Below are positions 35,558-45,861 of a stretch of 64,000 nt of DNA, piece by piece. The stretch is from Paludibacteraceae bacterium. GTDB taxonomy: Bacteria > Bacteroidota > Bacteroidia > Bacteroidales > Paludibacteraceae. Position numbers and translations under genes: made by a program. The stretch's first letter is position 1. Each line of letters begins with the position of its first letter. Location of the stretch: the NCBI GenBank assembly GCA_905234685.1, contig CAJOIR010000001.1, positions 1 through 64,000 of the forward strand, in the 5' to 3' direction. The notes under the pieces were generated by a model. It searched no databases, had not been told where the DNA came from, and saw only the letters and a program-made list of their open reading frames with translations.

Positions 35558-37564
35558 ATGCATTCCAAGTCGTTACCGATAGCATCACTGGTGTTTCTCG
35601 CCGTAGCCATGGCGGTGCAGTTTGTTGTGTCGTACCGCCATGAGCAAAGAGAGTTGGTGAACAATATCGAATATAAGATGGAGTTGGCACAGAAAGACTT
35701 CATCTTTGAGGTGTACGATATGCACGAGGCTACTGACGATATCAACCATTTCTTCATGGAGTTCGTTGACGAGCCGGATGAGCAGTATGCGCTGCTGAAG
35801 ACTGTTCTGTCACGCTTCCCGGACCTATACAGCTGTTTTGTCTGTATCCTCCCTGAATATGCTCCCGTGAAAGGCAAGATATATGCTCCTGGTGCCTATC
35901 GACCGCATAATCAGGATACTATTCTGGCATTTGATTTTGCGGACATAGTCGATATTCCAGCCCGTGACTGGTACACAGGTACGCTGCAAAGCGATGACGA
36001 TGAAGACGGCTATTGGAGTCTTCCTTACAAGGATTTCGATTATGGAGATCCAGTCTTTACTTACTCGCAAAAGATATACGACGATGAGGGTCGGTTGATA
36101 GGTATAGCAGGGGCTGACTACACTTTGACATTGATGAAACAACTGCTGAAAGACATCCGACCTTACGAAGATGCAGTTTGCCGGCTGTTAAGCACAGATG
36201 GTTCACTTATCGTAGAAATAGGTTCAGGCGAAATGAAAGATATGATTATAAAAGAGAAAATCCTTTCGCCAACAGATATGCGCCTTGTGATAGGCGTGCC
36301 GAAGCGTCATATCCGCATCGATATAACTCGAACGAGTTTGATCACCCTCGCTGTGTTGCTATTCGGTTTCCTGACATTGGGATTCCTGCTTTTACATATC
36401 CGTCGTGAACGTGAAGCCTATACCCGTGTAGAGACAACCAACAAACTGATGGAGAAAGAACTGCAGATTGCCAGCCATATACAGGCGGGTATCCTCCGTC
36501 ATGATTTTCCCAATGACGGTCAAGTTTCATTGGATGCAGAGATAATCCCTGCGCGCGAAGTCGGCGGTGACTTATATGACTTTTACCATGACGGCAACGA
36601 CTTGTTGTTGCTAATAGGTGACGTGAGTGGCAAAGGTATACCTGCGGCGATGTTCATGGCATCAACGGTTAACCTGTTCCGATCGGCTGCACGCCACCTT
36701 AGTTCGCCGAAGCAGATAATGGAAGAGATGAATGCTGTACTGAGTGAGAACAACCCGACGATGATGTTTGTTACCGCCTTCGTCGGCAGGCTACATTTGT
36801 CTACAGGACAATTTGTTTACAGCAACGCAGGACACTGCGAACCTATAGTAGTCGGCAATCAGCAGACTGTCTGTCTGCCAGTAGAGCCGAATATTCCGTT
36901 GGGCTATGACGGGAAATACAAATTTTCAGAACAGGGGACGATGCTGGGCCAAGGTGACACGTTGGTGCTGTATACCGATGGAATAACAGAGGCGCGTAAC
37001 CAGCAACATGAGATGTTAGGTCGTGACCGCTGGTACAAAATTGCGGGTGGAAAATCAAATCTGTTGAAGGAGGTAAAAATGTTCATCGGGATAGCCGAAC
37101 AGGCTGACGACATAACGCTTATGACAATTTGCAAAACCAGCGAAGTACATTCTGTCTGCCTGCGTGTTGACAACATGATAGACCATTGGCCCATACTAAG
37201 GAATGCCATAAATGAATACGGATTATGTGTAGGCATGGAACAACGGACACTGAAAAAGACAACGTTGGCAATAGAAGAGGCGGTGGTTAATATCGTCAAT
37301 TACTCGCAAGCGGAGTGGATAGAGTTGAGAGTAGAAAGACAAATGACTGATGTGCCCAAAGGAAAGAGCATGATGAAGATTATTCTAAGCGACAACGGCG
37401 TTGCTTTTGACCCTACACAACAAACCTATGTCAACATCGACCAAGCCGCTGCAGAGCGACAGATAGGAGGCATGGGAATTGCATTGTTGCGCCGCATTGC
37501 CGACGAACTGCAATACCGTCGCACAGATGAACAAAATGAATTGACAATCATTAAATACATATAA
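35558..37564 (+). CDS. Membrane sensor-SpoIIE phosphatase-HATPase fusion (copy 2)
   Basis: 668 residues, paralogue of the protein at 29762-31819. TM1 is at about 6-26 and TM2 at about 256-277 (LITLAVLLFGFLTLGFLLLH), with an extracytoplasmic Cache-like sensor between. The SpoIIE/PP2C domain (about 305-520) has REVGGDLYDFYHDG, IGDVSGKGIPAAMFM, LYTDGITEARN and EQADDITLMTI. The kinase-like GHKL domain (about 535-668) has TLAIEEAVVNIVNYSQ, LSDNGVAFDPTQQ and GGMGIALLRRIADEL. Sensor regions of the two copies differ much more than the catalytic parts, so they probably sense different signals. The STAS gene follows after 2 nt and the NRPS is next. Confidence 0.9.
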   Translation: MHSKSLPIASLVFLAVAMAVQFVVSYRHEQRELVNNIEYKMELAQKDFIFEVYDMHEATDDINHFFMEFVDEPDEQYALLKTVLSRFPDLYSCFVCILPEYAPVKGKIYAPGAYRPHNQDTILAFDFADIVDIPARDWYTGTLQSDDDEDGYWSLPYKDFDYGDPVFTYSQKIYDDEGRLIGIAGADYTLTLMKQLLKDIRPYEDAVCRLLSTDGSLIVEIGSGEMKDMIIKEKILSPTDMRLVIGVPKRHIRIDITRTSLITLAVLLFGFLTLGFLLLHIRREREAYTRVETTNKLMEKELQIASHIQAGILRHDFPNDGQVSLDAEIIPAREVGGDLYDFYHDGNDLLLLIGDVSGKGIPAAMFMASTVNLFRSAARHLSSPKQIMEEMNAVLSENNPTMMFVTAFVGRLHLSTGQFVYSNAGHCEPIVVGNQQTVCLPVEPNIPLGYDGKYKFSEQGTMLGQGDTLVLYTDGITEARNQQHEMLGRDRWYKIAGGKSNLLKEVKMFIGIAEQADDITLMTICKTSEVHSVCLRVDNMIDHWPILRNAINEYGLCVGMEQRTLKKTTLAIEEAVVNIVNYSQAEWIELRVERQMTDVPKGKSMMKIILSDNGVAFDPTQQTYVNIDQAAAERQIGGMGIALLRRIADELQYRRTDEQNELTIIKYI

Positions 37565-37566
37565 TT

Positions 37567-37869
37567 ATGCAAGTAATAATTCAACCGAACGAACAAGAGA
37601 CTATCGTTCGACTCATTGGTGAACTGGATACTATAGCCACCACCAAACAGGCAGACGAGTTGCAGCATGTGCTGAATATCGCCGATCAAACACTGGTCAT
37701 CGACTGCAGCGAGATGGAGTACATCTCTTCTGCCGGTTTAAGGTTCTTCATGCAACTCAAGCGTGCGAGTGAGTCTAAAGGCGGCAGCATACGTGTTACA
37801 CATCTCAACGAAGATGTAGCAGATATCTTCCGTATGAGTGGATTTAACAATATATTTGAAATACAATAG
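37567..37869 (+). CDS. STAS-domain anti-sigma-factor antagonist (copy 2)
   Basis: 100 residues, the same length as copy 1. The phospho-site loop is MEYISSAGLRFFMQLKRA (about 55-72). The second Ser of ISSAG aligns with the phosphorylated Ser of SpoIIAA/RsbV, while the next residue is Ala instead of Ser. It starts 2 nt after the sensor phosphatase/kinase gene and ends 25 nt before the NRPS ATG, so it should be transcribed with both. It is likely the substrate of the neighbouring kinase and phosphatase domains. Its output partner is unknown. Confidence 0.9.
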   Translation: MQVIIQPNEQETIVRLIGELDTIATTKQADELQHVLNIADQTLVIDCSEMEYISSAGLRFFMQLKRASESKGGSIRVTHLNEDVADIFRMSGFNNIFEIQ

Positions 37870-37894
37870 TCACCTGTCATAAAACATAATATCT

Positions 37895-40800
37895 ATGAGA
37901 AGTCCGTTGAGTCAAAGTCAGTTAGGCATATATTATGCATGTGTGACATCAGTAAGTGGGGAATGCAACTACCAGAACCCTGTATTGTTCAGTCTGCCTG
38001 ATTCTGTGGATATCAGGCGTTTGCAAGAGGCAGTGTACGGTGCACTATGTGCGCATTCTTACCTTGCAGGACACATAGTGCTGAATGATGACGGTGAACC
38101 CGTGTATGAAAGCGGTACATTCTCGACTATGGAAGAGTGCGTGCCTGTTAGCGAGATTACCTCTATTAACGAAGTGAGTCACACATTTTCGCAGACTATG
38201 GATATCTATTCAGAGCGTCTCTGCCGATGCGAGATATACCTTACCCCATCGCAGAATTATCTGTACATGGACATCCACCATGTACTTGCCGACGGCTTTA
38301 CCATAACTATAATCCTGCGGGAGATAGAACGTCTCTATGCTGGAAAGAAAGCTGCAGGAGAGATGCTTGACGGTGTGGCGATTGCTGAAGCGGAGGAGGC
38401 ACAGCGAAAGGACACGGCACTGATGGACGAGGCTCGAGAATGGTATGCAAACAATTTTTATGATGCCGCAGAAACAGACTCACTCCCGATACCTGAACAG
38501 CGTTCCAACGAACAAGAGAAAATAGTTTATAGGCATTATCCTCTGACGGTAAGCAAAGAAGACATACAGGTGATTATGCATCGCTTTGATGTCAGGGAGA
38601 GTACAATAATGCAGGCGGCGTTCGGACTGCTGTTGGCAACCTATAGTGCAGAGGACAAGGCTTCGTGGTGTACCGCTTATTTCGGGCGAAGTGACAGACG
38701 GACACTAACTTCTGCCACGATGATGGTACATACGCTGCCTGTGTTTATGCGAACATCTGCAGACATGACCGTATTGCAAATGCTCTGTGCACTACGGGAA
38801 CAGATGGAGAGTACGCAACACTATCGATATTACGCCTATCAAGACGCAGTCAGAGACATCGCACTGAACAATCAAGTGATGTTCGTCTATCAGGGCGCGG
38901 TATTGGCAGACAAGCGCAGTCTGCATCTGGATGGCAATTTGGTGCCTTATACCGACTTGCGGCAATTAACTCCGGGTTGGAAACTGTGTGTTGAACTATT
39001 CGGTATTGAAGAAGGCTATTCATTGAAGGCCGGTTACAGCAATGCTGACTATTCCGACGGGTTTATGCAGGAACTGGCTGAATGTTACAGCACTATACTT
39101 CACTCCATGGTACAGGCGGAATATGTGCGTGACCTTGAGTGCTCTTCCCCGAAACAGAGAGAGTGGCTTGACGGACAAAATCCAACAATTAAGAAAACTC
39201 CGCTTACCGAAGGTAAAACCCTTGTATCCCTTTTCAAGAAACATGTGGCGGAACAACCTAATGCCATCTGCTGCGTAGCAGGCGACAGACGTCTAACATA
39301 TGAAGAGGTTGACCGCTTGTCTGACACACTTGACCCGCAATATGTCATACTATGCGGAGAACGGGTAATAGGATATACAGTGCCTCGCAACGAGCAGATG
39401 GTTATAGTGCCACTGGCAATTGCCAAAGCAGGTATGACAGCCATGCCTCTTGACGGCAGTTATCCCGCTGAACGGCTTGAATATATGAAAGCCGATGCCG
39501 CCAAGTATAACGGGACAGACGCTTTCATACTTCTCTACACATCAGGCACAACTGGCACACCTAAGGGAGTGATGCTCAGCGAACGCAATCTCATAGCATT
39601 GTTGGATTACCATGTGCCATATATAGGACTTACCAATGAAAGCAGATATGCATCATACGCAGGCTACGGCTTCGATGCTTACATGCACGACCTGTGGGGT
39701 TGTATTTATGCAGGAGCAGCTATACATATTATCAGTGATGACATCCGCTTTGACATGGCAGCCCTCTACGACTATTTCTGTCGTGAGCATATCACCCATA
39801 TCTTTATGACCACCCAGGTGGCGACACAGTTGGTGATAGACTATCCTGATATCCCCGGATTGGAATACCTCGGCACAGGAGGTGAAAAACTGATGACTGT
39901 CAATCCTCCATCATACAAATTCCTCAACGCCTACGGACCTACGGAAACGACCTGCTATGTGTGCAGTTATTGGGTGGATAAGAAAGAGACGAATATACCA
40001 ATCGGCTACCCAACAGCCAATGCAGAACTGTTTGTCGTTAACAAATATGGCAAGCGAGTTCCTTGGGGTGCTGCAGGTGAATTGCTTATTACTGGTGAAC
40101 AGGTAGGATTGGGTTATCTCAATCAGCCTGAACGCACCAAAGAGGCGTTTGTGGAATGGAATGGCATGAGGTGCTACCGCACAGGTGACATTGTTCGATA
40201 CCGCTCAGACGGGGCGATAGAGTTTGTCGGGCGAAAGGACGGGCAAGTGAAGATACGCGGTTTCCGCATTGAGTTAAAGGAAGTGGAGGCAGTCATACGT
40301 CAGTTCTCCGGTATTGAGGATGCCACGGTTCAGGCTTTTGATGCTCCAGCCGGTGGCAAGTTTATAGCAGCATATATAGTCAGCAAAGAGACGATTGACA
40401 TACATGCACTGAAGTCCTTTATACTTGAGCAGAAGCCTCCATATATGGTGCCTGCCGCAATCATGCAAATACCAGCTATACCTCTCAATCAAAACCAGAA
40501 AGTGAACCGCCGCGCTCTGCCAGACCCGGTTATGACTGGTGATGACATGAAAGAAGAATGCGCAGCTCCACTGAATATTCTTGAAGAGGAACTAAAGAGA
40601 ATGGCAGCGGATATTGTTGGGTCGGACAACTTTGGCATAACAACCGACCTGAGAGAGACAGGGCTTACTTCTATATCTTCCATATCTTTGGCAACAAAGG
40701 TGTATAAGCGTTTCGGAGTATCATTGGATGCAAAACAGATGGTGCATGGTCTCACCATTCAGGCGATTGAAAACGAGATACTGAAGTCACTGCTTTCCGG

Positions 40801-43800
40801 AGGTAGTGATGCAGGCAAACAACAATCTATTGATTCTTTGACAGCACAATTGGAATCCAGCGGTCCTTTTCCACTCAGTCATGCACAAACAGGCGTCTAT
40901 TTTGACTGTATGAAGAATCCCACCTCCACAATATACAACATTCCGATGCGAGCGCGTATGCCGGAAGGAGTTACAGCTGAACAATTGCAGCATGCAGTTG
41001 AGCAGGTTGTCGCCAATCATCCGGAATTGCATGTATGTTTCGCTACAAACGAAAAAGGTGTTGTTCAGGAGATTGTTGCCAATTATGAACTACAGATTAC
41101 AATCCGCACATTATCTGAGGATAGAATCGATAGTTACAAAGAGGAGTTTGTGCGTCCGTTCAATCTCAACAAAGATATGTTATGCCGCTTTGCTATCGTA
41201 CAGACCGAGCAGGCGTTGTATCTTTATAGCGACATGCATCATCTTGTATGTGACGGTGCATCGTACGATATATTCTTCAATGAACTTTGTGCTCTGTTGG
41301 AAGGTAATCCGATAGAACCAGAATTATGTTCATATGCACAGTTCGTTGCAGACGAGAAGGATGCCGAAACAGGAGAAGAATTTGCCGAAGCCAAGTCATT
41401 CTTCCACTCGCGTCTAAGCGAGATAGAAGGTGTAACGGAATTGCCCCCAGATCTCACTAACCCGCTACCGCAGGGTGAGATAAGGCATGTGTACGCTCCT
41501 ATGGACTTTGCGGCAGCAGAGCATCTTGCGCATGAGGCTGGTATCACACCTGCCAGTGTAACACTTGCTGCGGTGTTCTATACTCTTTCGCGTTTTGCAA
41601 ACAACGAGCAAATATGTATCACCACCATCTCCAATGGGCGCAGTAAACTGCAAATGGCAGAGACCATGGGTATGTTCGTGAACACCCTTGCGCTGAGCGC
41701 CAAAATAGGGAAGCAGAGCGTTCTTGATTTCATCAAGGAGACAGGAGTACAGTTTGCCGAGACTCTGACACACGAGTACTATCCTTTTGTGCAGATAGCA
41801 GCAGACTATGACCTTACGGCAGAAATAATGTTCGCCTACCAGATTGGGGTACTCCGCGAATATACTGTCCATGGACAAACGTTGCAGTTGGAGAATATGG
41901 AACTGAATATTCCCAAGTTCCCCATTGCGTTTTATATCATGGAGGTTGATGGCAGACCGAGTGTGACTATAGAGTATGACAACGGCCGCTACTCACGCGA
42001 GATGATGCAGAGTCTCGCGCAGTCAGTGTCAAACGCAGTTAGCGCTTTTGCCGTCCAACCGCAGGCAGCATTACGCTCAATATCTTTGCTTAATGACGCT
42101 CAGACCGAAATACTTGACAGTTTTAACAAAACAGCTATTCCATACGATGACACACAGACCATCGTCTCCCTTTTTCGTAAGCAGGCTGATTCCACACCAG
42201 ATAACATTGCAGTGGTTTATCAGGACAAACGTTACACCTACAAGCAAGTTGATGAATTGTCTGACCGTATTGCTGCAGGTCTGCATCCGACCACCAATGT
42301 CATTGCCATTAAAGTACAACGCAGCGAATGGATGGTTATAGCAGCTTTAAGCGTTCTCAAAACCGGTTGTGCATATCTGCCCCTTGACCCAAGTTATCCG
42401 GAAGAACGTTTGAACTTCATGCAACAGGATGCCAATAGTTGCATATTACTTACTGAAAAAGAATTAGTTGAACTGACTAGATGTCAGAATTCAGGGACTA
42501 AGGAATTTGCCAAGAGCAAACCCTCTGACCTGTTCATCCTCCTTTACACGTCAGGTTCTACCGGCGTGCCGAAAGGCGTGATGCTGGAGCACGGTAACCT
42601 TGTAGCTTTCTGCCATTGGTATCATCGATACTACGACCTCCATGAAGGTGACAAAGTGGCAGCGTATGCATCGTATGGTTTCGATGCCAACATGATGGAT
42701 ATGTATCCGGCACTTACCTGCGGCGCTACAGTATATATCATTCCCGAAGATATGCGTTTGAACCTTCCGGAATTAGGCAAGTATTTTGATACGGAGGGCA
42801 TTACACATTCATTCATGACCACGCAGATAGGCTACCAGTTCGCTACGAACATAAAATGTCACTCGTTGAAACATTTGTCAGTAGGTGGAGAAGCCCTTTC
42901 TGCTCTCAATCCTCCTGACGGCTACAAGATGTACAACGGCTACGGTCCTACGGAGTGTACCATCTTCACCACTACCTATTGTCTTGGTGAATATGAACAA
43001 CACATACCAATCGGCAAGCCTTTGGATAACCTGCAACTATTTATCATGGATACTGACTGTCAGCGTTTGCCTTTGGGTGCTACCGGTGAGTTGTGGGTTA
43101 GTGGTCCACAGGTGTCACGCGGCTACCTTAACCAACCTGAGAAGACTGCCGAGACATTTGTCGAAAAAGGTGGCATTCGGTTCTACAGGACAGGTGACAT
43201 TGTACGCTATCTGCCCGATGGTAACATCCAATTTGTCGGTCGTCGTGACGGACAGGTGAAGATACGCGGTTTCCGTATCGAACTCAAGGAAGTGGAAACA
43301 GTCATCCGTCAATTCTCTGATGTAAAGGATGCTACGGTTCAGGCTTTTGAATATGCAAATGGTGGAAAGTACATAGCAGCATACATCGTCAGCGACAAAA
43401 CCATTGACATTAACGCTCTTCATGCGTTCATCCGTGAGCGTAAACCTCCTTATATGGTACCTGCCGCAACGATGCAGATAGATTTTATTCCTCTGAATCA
43501 GAACCAGAAAGTCAACAAAAAAGCGCTTCCGACCCCCGTATTTTCGTCAGGAGAGGGCATCAGTGGTTATGTGGAGCCGTCTACTCCTACAGAACATCTC
43601 TTCGCAGATATCTTTGCTCATGTTCTGAATCTGGACAAGGTAGGAGCAACAGACAACTTCTTTGAGTTAGGAGGTACTTCGTTGATGGTAACCCAAGTTA
43701 TCATTGAGGCAGATAAGGCAGGCAAACATATCGCCTATGCCGACCTGTTCGCTCATCCTACGCCGCGCGACCTTACAAGACTCGTTGAAGGTTCTCATGA

Positions 43801-45001
43801 GCAGGATAGCGAACCGGATGTTGACCACGAGATTGCTGACTTTGACTACACCGATATCAGTCATATTCTACAACGCAATACTCTTGAAACATACATTCAT
43901 GGTGAAAGGCAGACATTAGGTAATGTTCTGCTGACCGGTGCCACAGGATATCTCGGCATACATGTACTGCGTGAACTAATTGAGTCGGAGGCAAAAACTA
44001 TAACCTGTCTTGTACGAGGCAAGAGTAAGGAAGATTCAGAACGGCGTTTAAAGAACCTGCTATTCTACTACTTTAATCAACGTTTCGATGAACTATTCGG
44101 CACGAGATTGCTGGTTATCAATGGCGATGTGACAAGCGAGATTCATGCTGACAATATCAATACTGTGTTCAACTGTGCTGCTAATGTAAAGCACTTCTCC
44201 AAAGGCACAGACATTGAGGATGTAAATATAGGAGGTGCGCAACGTTGTGTGGACTTCTGTCTGGCTACAGGTGCGTCACTAGTGCATGTATCTACCACCT
44301 CTACAGGCGGAGTGTGGGTTGGTAACGATGAACCGGACCCGTTGCTAACCGAACAGACGATATATTTCGGACAGTATCTTGGCAACCAGTATATGCATTC
44401 CAAGTTCCTTGCCGACAGGCTTATTCTTGAGGCAGTAGCGCATAAGGGACTGAAAGCTAAAATTATGCGTGTAGGTAATCTTGCTGCACGAAGTTACGAT
44501 GGTGAGTTCCAGGTAAACTTCTCCACCAACAGTTACATGGGGCGAATAAAGATATTCAATATGCTCGGTTGCTGTCCGTTTGAACAATATGACCAGCCTA
44601 CGGAATTCTCACCTATTGACGAAACAGCACGAGCTATTGTGCTGTTGGCACAGACTCCTGACGGGTGTACTGTATTTCATCCGTACAATACACATACACG
44701 TCTGTTAGGTGATGTGCTGGCAGGATTGGAAAATGTAGGTACTCGCATCCGGTTCGTTGAACAGCAGGAGTTTGTTATGAATATGCAGCAGGCAGCACAG
44801 GATTCGGAAAAAGCTTCAATGCTTACTACTATGCTCGCTTATAAGGATATGGCACACGGGAAGCCGGCACATGTAGTGAAACGTGACAACGAATACACCT
44901 CGCAAGTGCTGCTCAGACTTGGTTTCCGTTGGTCTGAGCCTGATACAAACTATATAAACCGCATGCTTATAGCTATCGGACAGTTAGGATTCTTTGACTA
45001 A
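37895..45001 (+). CDS. Two-module NRPS with terminal reductase (C-A-T-C-A-T-R)
   Basis: 2368 residues. C1 is about 1-430 with HHVLADG at 127. A1 is about 440-895 (YTSGTTGTPKG at 549, NAYGPTETT, YRTGD, NQNQKVNRRALP). T1 is about 905-975 with phosphopantetheine Ser in GLTSISS (about 923). C2 is about 985-1410 with HHLVCDG at 1114. A2 is about 1425-1895 (YTSGSTGVPKG at 1550, NGYGPTECT). T2 is about 1900-1970 with GGTSL at 1925. R is about 2005-2368 with LTGATGYLG, STTSTGG and YMHSK, an NAD(P)H reductase that would release an aldehyde or alcohol. By-eye specificity codes are DAHFLTACYK (A1) and DAMFLVGIFK (A2), suggesting hydrophobic residues. A1 is about 20 residues shorter than A2 just before the P-loop. 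No thioesterase, epimerase, MbtH or phosphopantetheinyl transferase gene is nearby. Confidence 0.93.
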   Translation: MRSPLSQSQLGIYYACVTSVSGECNYQNPVLFSLPDSVDIRRLQEAVYGALCAHSYLAGHIVLNDDGEPVYESGTFSTMEECVPVSEITSINEVSHTFSQTMDIYSERLCRCEIYLTPSQNYLYMDIHHVLADGFTITIILREIERLYAGKKAAGEMLDGVAIAEAEEAQRKDTALMDEAREWYANNFYDAAETDSLPIPEQRSNEQEKIVYRHYPLTVSKEDIQVIMHRFDVRESTIMQAAFGLLLATYSAEDKASWCTAYFGRSDRRTLTSATMMVHTLPVFMRTSADMTVLQMLCALREQMESTQHYRYYAYQDAVRDIALNNQVMFVYQGAVLADKRSLHLDGNLVPYTDLRQLTPGWKLCVELFGIEEGYSLKAGYSNADYSDGFMQELAECYSTILHSMVQAEYVRDLECSSPKQREWLDGQNPTIKKTPLTEGKTLVSLFKKHVAEQPNAICCVAGDRRLTYEEVDRLSDTLDPQYVILCGERVIGYTVPRNEQMVIVPLAIAKAGMTAMPLDGSYPAERLEYMKADAAKYNGTDAFILLYTSGTTGTPKGVMLSERNLIALLDYHVPYIGLTNESRYASYAGYGFDAYMHDLWGCIYAGAAIHIISDDIRFDMAALYDYFCREHITHIFMTTQVATQLVIDYPDIPGLEYLGTGGEKLMTVNPPSYKFLNAYGPTETTCYVCSYWVDKKETNIPIGYPTANAELFVVNKYGKRVPWGAAGELLITGEQVGLGYLNQPERTKEAFVEWNGMRCYRTGDIVRYRSDGAIEFVGRKDGQVKIRGFRIELKEVEAVIRQFSGIEDATVQAFDAPAGGKFIAAYIVSKETIDIHALKSFILEQKPPYMVPAAIMQIPAIPLNQNQKVNRRALPDPVMTGDDMKEECAAPLNILEEELKRMAADIVGSDNFGITTDLRETGLTSISSISLATKVYKRFGVSLDAKQMVHGLTIQAIENEILKSLLSGGSDAGKQQSIDSLTAQLESSGPFPLSHAQTGVYFDCMKNPTSTIYNIPMRARMPEGVTAEQLQHAVEQVVANHPELHVCFATNEKGVVQEIVANYELQITIRTLSEDRIDSYKEEFVRPFNLNKDMLCRFAIVQTEQALYLYSDMHHLVCDGASYDIFFNELCALLEGNPIEPELCSYAQFVADEKDAETGEEFAEAKSFFHSRLSEIEGVTELPPDLTNPLPQGEIRHVYAPMDFAAAEHLAHEAGITPASVTLAAVFYTLSRFANNEQICITTISNGRSKLQMAETMGMFVNTLALSAKIGKQSVLDFIKETGVQFAETLTHEYYPFVQIAADYDLTAEIMFAYQIGVLREYTVHGQTLQLENMELNIPKFPIAFYIMEVDGRPSVTIEYDNGRYSREMMQSLAQSVSNAVSAFAVQPQAALRSISLLNDAQTEILDSFNKTAIPYDDTQTIVSLFRKQADSTPDNIAVVYQDKRYTYKQVDELSDRIAAGLHPTTNVIAIKVQRSEWMVIAALSVLKTGCAYLPLDPSYPEERLNFMQQDANSCILLTEKELVELTRCQNSGTKEFAKSKPSDLFILLYTSGSTGVPKGVMLEHGNLVAFCHWYHRYYDLHEGDKVAAYASYGFDANMMDMYPALTCGATVYIIPEDMRLNLPELGKYFDTEGITHSFMTTQIGYQFATNIKCHSLKHLSVGGEALSALNPPDGYKMYNGYGPTECTIFTTTYCLGEYEQHIPIGKPLDNLQLFIMDTDCQRLPLGATGELWVSGPQVSRGYLNQPEKTAETFVEKGGIRFYRTGDIVRYLPDGNIQFVGRRDGQVKIRGFRIELKEVETVIRQFSDVKDATVQAFEYANGGKYIAAYIVSDKTIDINALHAFIRERKPPYMVPAATMQIDFIPLNQNQKVNKKALPTPVFSSGEGISGYVEPSTPTEHLFADIFAHVLNLDKVGATDNFFELGGTSLMVTQVIIEADKAGKHIAYADLFAHPTPRDLTRLVEGSHEQDSEPDVDHEIADFDYTDISHILQRNTLETYIHGERQTLGNVLLTGATGYLGIHVLRELIESEAKTITCLVRGKSKEDSERRLKNLLFYYFNQRFDELFGTRLLVINGDVTSEIHADNINTVFNCAANVKHFSKGTDIEDVNIGGAQRCVDFCLATGASLVHVSTTSTGGVWVGNDEPDPLLTEQTIYFGQYLGNQYMHSKFLADRLILEAVAHKGLKAKIMRVGNLAARSYDGEFQVNFSTNSYMGRIKIFNMLGCCPFEQYDQPTEFSPIDETARAIVLLAQTPDGCTVFHPYNTHTRLLGDVLAGLENVGTRIRFVEQQEFVMNMQQAAQDSEKASMLTTMLAYKDMAHGKPAHVVKRDNEYTSQVLLRLGFRWSEPDTNYINRMLIAIGQLGFFD

Positions 45002-45028
45002 GGATATGTATAATAATCCACAGAAAAA

Positions 45029-45832
45029 GTGAACATCCTTTTTGAGAATATCACCAATGCCCGCGACTTGGGCGGAATGACAGGTGCCGGTAGTCATAAA
45101 ATACTTCCTCACCGACTATTACGCACCGCTCATCTGCATGATGCCACTGACAATGATGTCGTCCGCTTGCGAAGTGAGTACAATCTCTGCCGTGTGTTCG
45201 ATTTCCGCTCATTGGGAGAAGCAGAGGCCATTCCCGACCGTGAGATGGAAGGTGTACAGTATCACCTGCTACCCACCATTGACATGCGCGCTGAGCAAGA
45301 CACAGGTAAGCCTATTCCTGAAGAGGCGTTCTTCGAACTTGACAGGCATATTGTCAATTATTCCTTCTATCCTGAGGTACAGCAGATGGCGGCTAACATG
45401 TACCCATCGCTTATCCGCTCGGAGTTCTCACAACTACAATATGCGGCTTTTCTACGTCTTATCGTAGAAGCACCTGAAGACGGCGGAATACTCTGGCATT
45501 GCGCTCAAGGCAAAGACCGTACAGGGTGGGGTGCGGCATACCTGTTGTTTGCATTGGGTGTTGACCGGGAAGCGATAATAGAGGACTTCGACCACAGCAA
45601 CGATGCCTACCGCGAGTTAGTCAACCGCTTGAATCAGGATATCATTAACAAAGGTGGCGGCGAAAACGAGATGAATGTAATACAAGCTTTCATGGGTGTT
45701 AGTACATGTAATTTCATTCGTACGCTTGATCTCATTGACAGCGAATACGGAGGGATGACGGCATATTTGCACGATATACTCTGCCTTACCCACAATGATA
45801 TAAAACTGTTACGCAAGAGATTTTTAGAATAA
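45029..45832 (+). CDS. Tyrosine-protein-phosphatase-family protein
   Basis: 267 residues, GTG start at 45029, 27 nt after the NRPS. It has the Cys-based phosphatase layout: ENITNARDLGG near the start, LLRTAHLHDATDNDV, RVFDFRSLGEAEAIPD, and the C-x5-R active site HCAQGKDRTGWGAAYLL (about 154-170). No signal peptide is seen. The family (Y_phosphatase3-like) includes tyrosine and phosphoinositide phosphatases. A substrate cannot be assigned. Its position between the NRPS and the PreA-like gene makes it part of the same operon, perhaps in regulation, but that is inference. Confidence 0.85.
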   Translation: MNILFENITNARDLGGMTGAGSHKILPHRLLRTAHLHDATDNDVVRLRSEYNLCRVFDFRSLGEAEAIPDREMEGVQYHLLPTIDMRAEQDTGKPIPEEAFFELDRHIVNYSFYPEVQQMAANMYPSLIRSEFSQLQYAAFLRLIVEAPEDGGILWHCAQGKDRTGWGAAYLLFALGVDREAIIEDFDHSNDAYRELVNRLNQDIINKGGGENEMNVIQAFMGVSTCNFIRTLDLIDSEYGGMTAYLHDILCLTHNDIKLLRKRFLE

Positions 45833-45861
45833 TAAACTTTTATATTCAAAATACCATAATT

